A stretch of 5,034 bases of DNA from Coriobacteriales bacterium. GTDB taxonomy: Bacteria; Actinomycetota; Coriobacteriia; Coriobacteriales; UBA8131. Shown one piece after another: positions 1-5,034 of this stretch. The notes beneath the pieces were generated by a model. The model saw only the letters and a list, made by a program, of their open reading frames with translations. It did not search any database and was not told the origin of the DNA. Position 1 is the stretch's first letter. Every line of letters starts with the position of its first letter. Where the stretch lies: contig JAIRQI010000018.1 in the NCBI GenBank assembly GCA_031256575.1, positions 1-5,034 of the forward strand, given 5' to 3'. The position numbers and the translations under genes were made by a program.

Positions 1-69
1 GCTAAGCCCATAAATGGGGAGAAGACCGCATTACCTGCACTGTTTGTATGTCATTAGTAGTTAAGCAAT

Positions 70-105
70 AAGAAGCGTCGGGGGCCTGCGCCTTCGGCGC
101 TTCTT
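70..105. terminator. Possible intergenic terminator hairpin
   Basis: Seen in the sequence: an 8-bp perfect inverted repeat AAGAAGCG (70-77) / CGCTTCTT (98-105). Inside it is a competing GC-rich hairpin, GCGCC-TTC-GGCGC (88-100). It lies 17 bases beyond the stop codon of the minus-strand methyltransferase gene, where a terminator is expected. There is no clean run of T on either strand: the minus strand continues CTTATTGCTTAA after the outer stem. If it terminates, it is therefore weak or factor-assisted. It could serve both directions if a convergent gene ends to its left. Confidence 0.4.
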
Positions 106-122
106 GCTGCAAACCCGATAGC

Positions 123-1910
123 TTACGCTAGACTCGTCAGATGTGCCTGTTGTTGCTGCGCTCGCGCTACGTTAGCAGCTTGGGTGGCAGCCATCACCAA
201 CTCGTCGTTGGGGTTGATAAAGGCTGCATTCAAACCAGCCGCTATTGCTGCGCTGACAAACTCGGCGTTCAGCGAGCTGCGGTCATCCATCTTAAAGCTG
301 ATATTCGAGATAGCCAGTACACTCAACCAGCCTCTAGCGGCCATCTCAGCGACAGTGGCGACAGCCAGCTCCAAGGCGTTAGGGTGAGCGACAGCCGCCG
401 GGGCGACAGCATCGAACAATAAATCGTTATCCGTCAAGCCTACTGCATGGGCTGCTGCCCGAATCTGCTCGGCGATAGCGATAATCTCTTCTACCGACTC
501 TGGCATCTCCCGTCCAGACACACAGAGGGCGATGACTGCTGCTCCATACTGCTTAGCCATCGGCAGAATTCGCTCTAGGCTTGACTCGGAGCCGCTCACC
601 GAGTTAATCAAGGCCCGTCCTGGATAGATTTTTAAGGCTGCTTCTAAAGCTTCGGCATTCCAACAGTCCAACACCAGAGGAGCCTTACAGAAGCTGGCCA
701 ACTCGCTGGTCAGAGCAGGAAAGACTGCTCGGGTATCAACCTCCTTAGCTCCGACATTGACGTCGATAAGCTCTGCTCCGGCAGCCACCTGGTCGATGCA
801 GAGGCTGCTGGCCAGCGCTAAATCACCAGCGGCTAACTCGCTGGTCAGCTGTTCTTTACCACTGGGGTTGATGCGTTCACCGATGATTCGGCAGGGGCCA
901 TCGCTTGAAATCTCAACCAATCCAGTGGGGGAGGCCAGCACCATTCTCAGCGGTTGCTTGGCAATAAGCGGCACCGGAGACTGGTTGAATCGAGCACTGT
1001 CTGGCGATGCATTGTTAACAACCCGGTTCGGCTTAATGGCATCCAGGCCACTTACAGTAGCAAAGATGGCAGCTGTATGGCTGGGGTTTGACCCACAGCA
1101 GCTGCCAATCAGCTGGGCACCTAGCTGGCGATAGGCCCAAGCCGCTTCTGCCATCTGGTCGGTAGTGCCGGAGTAGACAGTTCGGCCATCAGCGCTGAGT
1201 TCAGGCAGACCGGCGTTCGGCTGCACCAATAAGGGCAGGTCTGAGACAGCAGCCATATCGGCCAGTGGCTGCAAGTAAAAGTCTGGCCCCAGGCCACAGT
1301 TCAAACCGACCACATCTGCACCAGCCGCTTGTAGAATCACTGCAGCAGTAGCAGCATCGGTTGCAGAGAGCTCCATCCTGCCATTGGCTGCCAGGCTGAC
1401 ACTGACTAAAACCGGTAGATTCGTGACCGACTTGGCAGCCAGTAAAGCGCAGCGGGCATCAGCGATATCAATCATCGTCTCAATCAGGATGGCATCCGGC
1501 TGCTCTGCAGCCAAGGCACTGATTTGCTCCGCATAAATATCAAAGACTTCGGCAAAGCTACTGTTGCCAAAGGGTGGCATCAACAGACCGCAAGGTCCGA
1601 CGTCAGCCAGTACGTGTTGCGGACGCAAAGCCTTAGCTAAGCGAACAGCCGCCCGGTTCAATTCCTCGACCCGGTCGGCTAAGCCATGTACCGCTAATTG
1701 GCTGCGGCTGCCTGAGAAGGAATTGCTGGTCAAGGCCTGTGCACCGGCTAACAGGTAGCGTTGGTGGATAGACTGGATGAGCTCCGGTTCTAGCACATTT
1801 AAAAGCATCTGGTGAAAATCGGAGTCTATGCCTTCAGCCAGTATGAGTGAGCCCATTGCCCCATCCAAGACCACGATGTCTTTCTCAAAGCGCAATGCAA
1901 TATCCGCCAT
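123..1910 (-). CDS. Homocysteine S-methyltransferase / pterin-binding protein (MetH-like, lacking the B12 domain)
   Basis: This 595-residue cytoplasmic protein corresponds to the first two modules of cobalamin-dependent methionine synthase. The N-terminal homocysteine methyltransferase barrel (about residues 5-290) shows LDGAMGS (15-21), IET (143-145), QPNAGLPEL (230-238) and the three zinc-ligand cysteines C205 (GLNCG) and C271-C272 (GSCCG). The second barrel (about 340-580) is a dihydropteroate-synthase/methyltetrahydrofolate-type domain with GERINPSGK (344-352), ELIDVNVG (380-387), NSVSG (436-440) and SNISF (535-539). MetH of E. coli continues with cap, B12-binding and reactivation domains; this protein stops after the folate domain, and no MTHFR domain is present either. 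A separately encoded corrinoid protein would have to shuttle the methyl group (inference). The start at 1910 is preferred over an in-frame ATG at 1943 because GAAGGAG lies 5 bases before it and the upstream ATG falls close to the predicted transcript start. The family is certain; the exact methyl donor and acceptor are not. Confidence 0.9.
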   Translation of the reverse strand: MADIALRFEKDIVVLDGAMGSLILAEGIDSDFHQMLLNVLEPELIQSIHQRYLLAGAQALTSNSFSGSRSQLAVHGLADRVEELNRAAVRLAKALRPQHVLADVGPCGLLMPPFGNSSFAEVFDIYAEQISALAAEQPDAILIETMIDIADARCALLAAKSVTNLPVLVSVSLAANGRMELSATDAATAAVILQAAGADVVGLNCGLGPDFYLQPLADMAAVSDLPLLVQPNAGLPELSADGRTVYSGTTDQMAEAAWAYRQLGAQLIGSCCGSNPSHTAAIFATVSGLDAIKPNRVVNNASPDSARFNQSPVPLIAKQPLRMVLASPTGLVEISSDGPCRIIGERINPSGKEQLTSELAAGDLALASSLCIDQVAAGAELIDVNVGAKEVDTRAVFPALTSELASFCKAPLVLDCWNAEALEAALKIYPGRALINSVSGSESSLERILPMAKQYGAAVIALCVSGREMPESVEEIIAIAEQIRAAAHAVGLTDNDLLFDAVAPAAVAHPNALELAVATVAEMAARGWLSVLAISNISFKMDDRSSLNAEFVSAAIAAGLNAAFINPNDELVMAATQAANVARAQQQQAHLTSLA

Positions 1911-1915
1911 AAATG

Positions 1916-1922
1916 CTCCTTC
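1916..1922 (-). promoter_or_regulatory. Ribosome binding site deciding the methyltransferase start
   Basis: On the minus strand GAAGGAG is followed by CATTT and then ATG (1910-1908). This is a strong Shine-Dalgarno match at 5-base spacing. It fixes the start at MADIALRF and makes the 11 extra codons from the ATG at 1943 unlikely to be translated. Confidence 0.8.
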
Positions 1923-1943
1923 TCGTCTTGGTGCCGCTGTCAT

Positions 1944-1996
1944 ATTGCTTAAGCCTTAATTATACTCGGCGTCGATTACAGGCTTACTTAAGCAAT
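1944..1996. repeat. 10-bp inverted repeat framing the methyltransferase promoter
   Basis: ATTGCTTAAG (1944-1953) and CTTAAGCAAT (1987-1996) are exact inverted copies separated by 33 bases. The -10 element lies between the arms, one arm covers the predicted transcription start and the other sits at the -35 edge. Arm centres are 43 bp apart, about four helical turns. Each arm contains CTTAAG; the left one extends to the 8-bp palindrome GCTTAAGC. This geometry fits a two-site operator bound by a dimeric regulator (inference). The same 9-mer TTAAGCAAT recurs at 61-69. Confidence 0.5.
1952..1987 (-). promoter_or_regulatory. Putative sigma-A/sigma-70 type promoter of the methyltransferase gene
   Basis: The minus strand has a perfect TATAAT at 1964-1959. 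With a 17-base spacer the -35 hexamer would be GTAAGC (1987-1982), a poor match to TTGACA, so the promoter is probably weak or activator-dependent. Transcription would begin near 1952, giving a leader of about 40 bases. That is too short for a SAM or cobalamin riboswitch, and none is visible. Confidence 0.5.
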
Positions 1997-2024
1997 CCAC
2001 AGCTATTATCTCAGAACCGTCAGG

Positions 2025-2187
2025 CCAAGGGTTTACTCCACAGCTAAGCTCTGCTCTCACTCCACAGACCAACGGTTTGCTTCACAGCTAAGCTCTGCTC
2101 TCACTCCACAGACCAAGGGTTTGCTTCACAGCTAAGCTCTGCTCTCACTCCACAGGCTGACGGTTTACTCCACAGCTAAGCTCTGCT
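2025..2187. repeat. Array of 44-bp tandem direct repeats
   Basis: There are three full 44-bp units (2025-2068, 2069-2112, 2113-2156) and a fourth, truncated at 31 bp (2157-2187). Units 1 and 2 differ at 3 positions, units 2 and 3 at 2, and units 3 and 4 at 5 over the shared 31. The block CACAGCTAAGCTCTGCT is invariant in all four. The period is not a multiple of three, and I found no convincing open reading frame through the array, so it is not coding. It lies between two divergent promoters, and its last copy reaches the -35 position of the Asp23/fakA promoter. CACAG occurs twice per unit, always in the same orientation. A binding array for a regulator, or a variable-number tandem repeat without function, are both possible. 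Confidence 0.9.
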
Positions 2188-2212
2188 AGTGAGTAGATGG
2201 TGCTGGTATAAT
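2184..2212 (+). promoter_or_regulatory. Extended -10 promoter of the Asp23-fakA-recG operon
   Basis: TGGTATAAT (2204-2212) is a perfect extended -10 element: TG, one base, then TATAAT at 2207-2212. At a 17-base spacer the -35 position (2184-2189) reads TGCTAG, unlike TTGACA, so the TG extension probably compensates. Transcription should start near 2219, leaving a leader of about 40 bases. This places the GTG-type upstream start at 2189 outside the transcript. Confidence 0.75.
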
Positions 2213-2246
2213 ATTCCTTTACGAATAGATTATGCCACCAAAAAAT

Positions 2247-2252
2247 GGAGGT
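2247..2252 (+). promoter_or_regulatory. Ribosome binding site of the Asp23-family gene
   Basis: GGAGGT is followed by CTAAG and then ATG at 2258. It is an almost ideal Shine-Dalgarno sequence at 5-base spacing. It decides the start and suggests high translation, in contrast to the weak sites before fakA and recG. Confidence 0.85.
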
Positions 2253-2257
2253 CTAAG

Positions 2258-2617
2258 ATGTCGCTATCCGAGAACCCGGTTGCGGGAAGCCTCTCGATTG
2301 CAAATGAAGTCATAGCCGATTTGGCTGGCTACGCAGCCTTTGAAAGTTATGGTGTGGTAGGCATGGCAGCACCTTCGATGCAGGATGGGTTTGCCAAGAT
2401 TCTGCCTGCTCACCGCCTACGTCGCGGTGTTCTGACCGAGATGACTGCGGAAGGTGCGGTAATTGACATGTTTGTGATTATCGAGCATGGTACCAATCTG
2501 GCTGCCGTTTCGCAGAACCTGGCCGACAGTGTGCGCTATGCGCTGGAGCATTATGCTCAGATTGAAGTCGCTGATGTGCGCGTTCATGTTCAAGGTATCA
2601 ACCTCCAGCACAAATAG
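2258..2617 (+). CDS. Asp23/Gls24 family (alkaline shock, DUF322) envelope stress response protein
   Basis: This small soluble protein of 119 residues has the usual length of the compact YloU-type members of the family. Family features are the opening GSLSIANEVIADLAGYAA (10-27), the YGVVGM turn (31-36), the hydrophobic VIDMFVIIEHGTNL strand region (68-81) and the closing VADVRVHVQGIN strand (104-115). No signal peptide or membrane segment is visible. S. aureus Asp23 is a membrane-associated protein tied to cell-envelope homeostasis, but the biochemical role of the short YloU form is not established. The position directly before fakA matches the conserved yloU-yloV pair of Gram-positive bacteria. 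It is the first gene of the operon, with its own promoter and strong ribosome binding site. The longer frame starting at 2189 is rejected because it begins inside the promoter. Confidence 0.93.
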   Translation: MSLSENPVAGSLSIANEVIADLAGYAAFESYGVVGMAAPSMQDGFAKILPAHRLRRGVLTEMTAEGAVIDMFVIIEHGTNLAAVSQNLADSVRYALEHYAQIEVADVRVHVQGINLQHK

Positions 2618-2631
2618 TGCTGAGACCTTGA
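2590..2631 (+). other. Nested RNA hairpin spanning the Asp23-family stop codon
   Basis: The outer stem is TCAAGGT (2590-2596) with ACCTTGA (2625-2631), 7 bp. The inner stem is CAGCAC (2606-2611) with GTGCTG (2617-2622), 6 bp, and the loop AAATA contains the first bases of the TAG stop. The two stems are joined by a 9/2 internal loop. No T-run follows, so it is not a classical terminator. It could tune read-through, RNA stability or translational coupling into fakA (inference). Confidence 0.45.
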
Positions 2632-2665
2632 CAAACCTGGACAACTACATCAGATGGGGATGATT

Positions 2666-4342
2666 ATGGACTCTCAAGATTTTATTAAGCATTTCACTGC
2701 TGCTGCCGAATTTCTAGCTAGCCGCAAAGATGAGATTAATAAGTTGAATGTCTTTCCGGTGCCGGATGGTGATACTGGCACCAACATGTCGCTGACCTTT
2801 GCCAGCGTAGTCAAAGAGCTGCAGGAGCTGCCGGCTAGCGCCGGTTTAGGCGAGCTGCGCAAAGCCATCACCCATGGCTCTCTGATGGGTGCCCGGGGTA
2901 ACTCCGGCGTCATCACCTCCCAGATTTTGCGGGGTTTCTGTGAAGGCTTGGAAGGAGCTTTAGCTATAGACACCGTGACCTTGGCGACTGCTTTGCAGAA
3001 ATCAGTGGAGGTAGCCTTCGCTGCTGTGCGGCGTCCGGTGGAGGGAACGATTCTGACAGTCATCAGGGATATGTCGCTGGCTGCCCAGAAGAGTGTCGAT
3101 GCTGGCCTGGATATCAACTCAGCCTGCCGGGTAATCGTGGAAGAGGCTTTTGCCTCTGTGGAGCGCACCCCTCAGCTGTTGCCCGTGTTAAAGGAGAATG
3201 GCGTAGTGGACGCCGGAGGCTATGGATTAGCTCTGTTCTTTCAAGGTTTCGTCGCTGCGATGAGCGACCAGATGCCTAGTATCGAACGATTCAACCCGGT
3301 CTTGAGTGAGGTATATGTGCCACAGGTGGCCATCGAGCAGATTAACGACTGGGAGGGGAGCGACTTCTTATACTGCACGGAGTTTCTATTCACCAGCGCT
3401 GACCTGGATACCGAACAGGCTTTAAGCTATCTGGCGACGATTGGTGACTGTGAGCTGCTGGTCGGTGCCCATCCGAATTTCAAGATACATGTCCATACCA
3501 ACGAGCCTGGTCAGGTGCTTAACTACATGACCGAGAGGGGACAGGTCAAAGACGTCCATATCCACAACATGCAAGAGCAGAGCGAACAGCGCAATGCCGA
3601 TTTGTTGAGCAGCCAGACTGAGCCGGCAACTGAAGCAGACTTGAACTCGAGCGGTAGCTTCTCGCTGGTACGTAACGCTCCAAAACAACGTGGCTACATT
3701 GCCGTAGCCAGCGGTAATGGAATGCAGAAAATCCTGGAGTCATTGGGCGTGGATGTCATCGTCAACGGTGGCCAGACCATGAACCCCTCCACTGCTGAGC
3801 TGCTGCAGGCTATCGAGGCAGTGAATGCAGACGAGGTCATCATCTTTCCCAACAACAAGAACATCATCATGGCTGCCCAAGCCGCTGCCGATGTATCAGA
3901 TAAACAAGTCGCCGTGGTACCTACCCGCAATGTGCCAGCCAGCTTCTCCGCCCTCTTTGTAGCCAATCCCGGGCAATCCCTGGAAGATGAGGTCGAAGAG
4001 ATGATTGAAGCTGCCTCTGAGGTCCGAGCAGCAGAAATCACCCACGCCATCAAAGACGCGACCAGCGACCATGGTCAAGAGATACATACCGGTGATGTTA
4101 TCGGCATCGCTGATGACAGCATTGAGGTAGTCGGCAAGGATGTCGACAGTGTAGCCTTGCAGATGATTAGGCACATTGCTGACGAAGATTGCGACACCTT
4201 GACCCTGCTGGCTGGCGACCAGCTGGACCAGGCTACCTTTGAGGCTCTGGTAGAGCAGATTGAAGCTAGTTTTCCGGAGTTAGAAGTCGATGCCCGTCGA
4301 GGTGACCAGCCTTTGTATCCGCTGGTTATGGCTGCTGAATGA
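2666..4342 (+). CDS. fakA: Fatty acid kinase catalytic subunit FakA (DhaL/DegV-type, YloV family)
   Basis: This cytoplasmic kinase phosphorylates fatty acids carried by FakB (DegV-family) proteins to acyl-phosphate for phospholipid synthesis. At 558 residues it has the normal family length. The N-terminal DhaL-like ATP domain (about 1-200) has NVFPVPDGDTGTNM (28-41), whose D34 and D36 are the expected magnesium ligands, GARGNSG (75-81) and VVDAGGYGL (180-188). The middle domain has C237, H275 and H277 (HVHTNEP), matching the zinc site described in S. aureus FakA. The C-terminal domain (about 343-558) contains NGGQTMNPST (367-376) and ends in the typical GDQPLYPLV. Three ATGs lie in frame at 2654, 2660 and 2666. 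I chose 2666 because GGGGA sits 5 bases upstream and the distance to the DGDTGTN motif is normal; starting at 2654 would add MGMI. It follows the Asp23-family gene by 48 bases and has no credible promoter of its own. Confidence 0.95.
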   Translation: MDSQDFIKHFTAAAEFLASRKDEINKLNVFPVPDGDTGTNMSLTFASVVKELQELPASAGLGELRKAITHGSLMGARGNSGVITSQILRGFCEGLEGALAIDTVTLATALQKSVEVAFAAVRRPVEGTILTVIRDMSLAAQKSVDAGLDINSACRVIVEEAFASVERTPQLLPVLKENGVVDAGGYGLALFFQGFVAAMSDQMPSIERFNPVLSEVYVPQVAIEQINDWEGSDFLYCTEFLFTSADLDTEQALSYLATIGDCELLVGAHPNFKIHVHTNEPGQVLNYMTERGQVKDVHIHNMQEQSEQRNADLLSSQTEPATEADLNSSGSFSLVRNAPKQRGYIAVASGNGMQKILESLGVDVIVNGGQTMNPSTAELLQAIEAVNADEVIIFPNNKNIIMAAQAAADVSDKQVAVVPTRNVPASFSALFVANPGQSLEDEVEEMIEAASEVRAAEITHAIKDATSDHGQEIHTGDVIGIADDSIEVVGKDVDSVALQMIRHIADEDCDTLTLLAGDQLDQATFEALVEQIEASFPELEVDARRGDQPLYPLVMAAE

Positions 4343-4360
4343 GCCAAGCGGCGTAGCAGC
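4331..4360 (+). other. Possible RNA hairpin spanning the fakA stop codon
   Basis: GCTGCT (4331-4336) pairs with AGCAGC (4355-4360), and a small inner GCC-AAGC-GGC (4343-4352) could stack within the loop. The TGA of fakA (4340-4342) lies inside the loop and recG starts 12 bases after the hairpin. No T-run follows. It covers the region where a recG ribosome binding site would be expected. Confidence 0.3.
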
Positions 4361-4372
4361 GTTCATACAAAA

Positions 4373-5034
4373 ATGCCCGAGTCAGCTATCAGAATAAACT
4401 CAGCGGCTGTCAGACGGCGACTGACTGATAACCTACTGCTAGACGAGCCGGTCTCAGTGTTGCGCTATGTCTCCAGGGCCCGCTTGCAGGGCTTGGAGCG
4501 TTTAGGAATTCTAACGCTCGGTGATTTAGTCAACCACTATCCTTTTCGTTATAACGATTTCAGCCAGACCGTACCGATTGCCTTGGCCTCGCTCAGCGAG
4601 AAATCGACAGTGCTGGGGCTTATCCACGAGATTACTGTCAAGCGACCCCGGCCTCGCCTGACGATTATCGAGGTCACCCTGGTTGATGACAGCGGCATGT
4701 GCATCTTGAGCTTCTTCAACCAACCCTGGCTGGCCAAGCAGCTGCAAGCAGGTTTACGATTGATATGCCTCGGTCAGATGGAACACAATTACGGCTATCG
4801 GCGGATGTCCTCGCCCCTGTTCAGCGTTGTCGAGCAAACCGATTCACAGCAGACTATCCAGGCGGTGTACCGGGCTAATTCTGACATCAGCCAAGGCTGG
4901 CTACGGCGCCTTATCAATCAGGCTTTAGAACAATGTGGAGAAATGCTCGACCCTTTGCCAGCATCGCTGCGTATTCAGCAGGGCTTGGTCAATAAGCGTT
5001 CAGCAATCTGGTCGGTGCACCACCCCAGCAGCTC
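4373..5034 (+). CDS. recG: ATP-dependent DNA helicase RecG, N-terminal part (cut by window end)
   Basis: RecG reverses stalled replication forks and processes branched DNA. Here 220 codons plus two bases are present and the frame is open to the window edge; full-length RecG is near 700 residues. Visible features are the N-terminal LGILTLGDLVNHYPFRYND (44-62), which matches the family's 'LGI-tv-DLL-h-P-RY-D' signature, and the OB-fold wedge domain (about 78-150) with KRPRPRL (90-96), FNQPW (115-119) and YGYRRMSSP (140-148). The pre-helicase linker follows, with LPASLR (195-200) and the IWSVHHP-type entry (212-218). Helicase motifs lie beyond the window. ATG 4373 is the first start after an in-frame TGA, which is the fakA stop. 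It lies 30 bases downstream of fakA and has no clear Shine-Dalgarno sequence, suggesting weak or coupled translation. The usual GVG turn ahead of LGI is replaced by SRARLQGLER, which I recall as a coriobacterial trait. Confidence 0.92.
   Translation, partial: MPESAIRINSAAVRRRLTDNLLLDEPVSVLRYVSRARLQGLERLGILTLGDLVNHYPFRYNDFSQTVPIALASLSEKSTVLGLIHEITVKRPRPRLTIIEVTLVDDSGMCILSFFNQPWLAKQLQAGLRLICLGQMEHNYGYRRMSSPLFSVVEQTDSQQTIQAVYRANSDISQGWLRRLINQALEQCGEMLDPLPASLRIQQGLVNKRSAIWSVHHPSS

Noticed and set aside
1..57. An 18-codon open stretch in frame 1 on the plus strand ending in TAG (55-57), possibly the tail of a convergent gene.
   Set aside because: Too short to recognise any family, and such a stretch is expected by chance; only the sequence to the left of the window could decide.
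1911..1943. N-terminal extension of the methyltransferase from the ATG at 1943.
   Set aside because: No Shine-Dalgarno sequence before it, it lies about 9 bases from the predicted transcript start, and the ATG at 1910 has a strong GAAGGAG site.
1911..1952. SAM or cobalamin riboswitch ahead of the methyltransferase.
   Set aside because: The leader is only about 40 bases long and lacks the multi-helix structure or conserved boxes of either class.
2025..2187. CRISPR array.
   Set aside because: The 44-bp units are contiguous with no unique spacers, and no cas genes are present.
1993..2187. Replication origin based on DnaA-like boxes.
   Set aside because: The best matches to TTATCCACA are 7 of 9, and neither dnaA, dnaN nor an AT-rich unwinding region is nearby; kept only as a weak possibility within the repeat finding.
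2189..2257. N-terminal extension of the Asp23-family protein from a GTG at 2189.
   Set aside because: It would begin upstream of the extended -10 element, and the family domain starts after the ATG at 2258, which has GGAGGT.
2628..2656. TTGACA at 2628-2633 as a -35 box for a separate fakA promoter.
   Set aside because: At 16-18 base spacing the -10 position reads CAGATG or similar, with no resemblance to TATAAT.
2674..3168. Long open frames opposite or overlapping fakA and the methyltransferase gene on the other strand.
   Set aside because: They have no ribosome binding sites or family features and are explained as shadows of strongly supported genes.

Overview
The window reads as a chromosomal segment of a Gram-positive bacterium with moderate GC content. 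The best guess is a member of the Coriobacteriia (Actinomycetota), though a Bacillota relative is not excluded. The reasons are the gene order Asp23/Gls24-family protein, then fatty acid kinase FakA, then recG, and the wording of the RecG N-terminus (KRPRPRL, QPW and YGYRRMSSP segments), which resembles coriobacterial RecG as I remember it. No database search was possible.

Layout. Positions 1-122 hold no supported gene, only a GC-rich hairpin (70-105) just past the end of the first gene. Positions 123-1910 (minus strand) encode a methionine-synthase-like protein with a homocysteine S-methyltransferase domain and a pterin (methyl-folate) binding domain but no cobalamin domain. Positions 1911-2257 are a divergent intergenic region. 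It holds a minus-strand promoter framed by a 10-bp inverted repeat, then an array of 44-bp tandem repeats (about 3.7 copies), then a strong extended -10 promoter for the rightward operon. That operon comprises an Asp23-family protein (2258-2617), FakA (2666-4342) and the first 220 codons of RecG (4373 to the window end). Both junctions between these genes carry a possible RNA hairpin that spans the upstream stop codon.

How the genes work together. FakA phosphorylates exogenous fatty acids bound to FakB proteins so they can enter phospholipid synthesis. The small Asp23-family protein is its usual genomic neighbour in Gram-positive bacteria. RecG is a fork-remodelling helicase that travels with this pair in many genomes; the link appears to be one of gene order and shared expression rather than shared pathway. 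The methyltransferase belongs to one-carbon/methionine metabolism and is transcribed divergently.

The coding genes belong to known families and I see no new multi-gene system. The parts worth a second look are non-coding: the 44-bp repeat array with regularly spaced CACAG motifs, the dyad around the methyltransferase promoter, and the two stop-codon hairpins.
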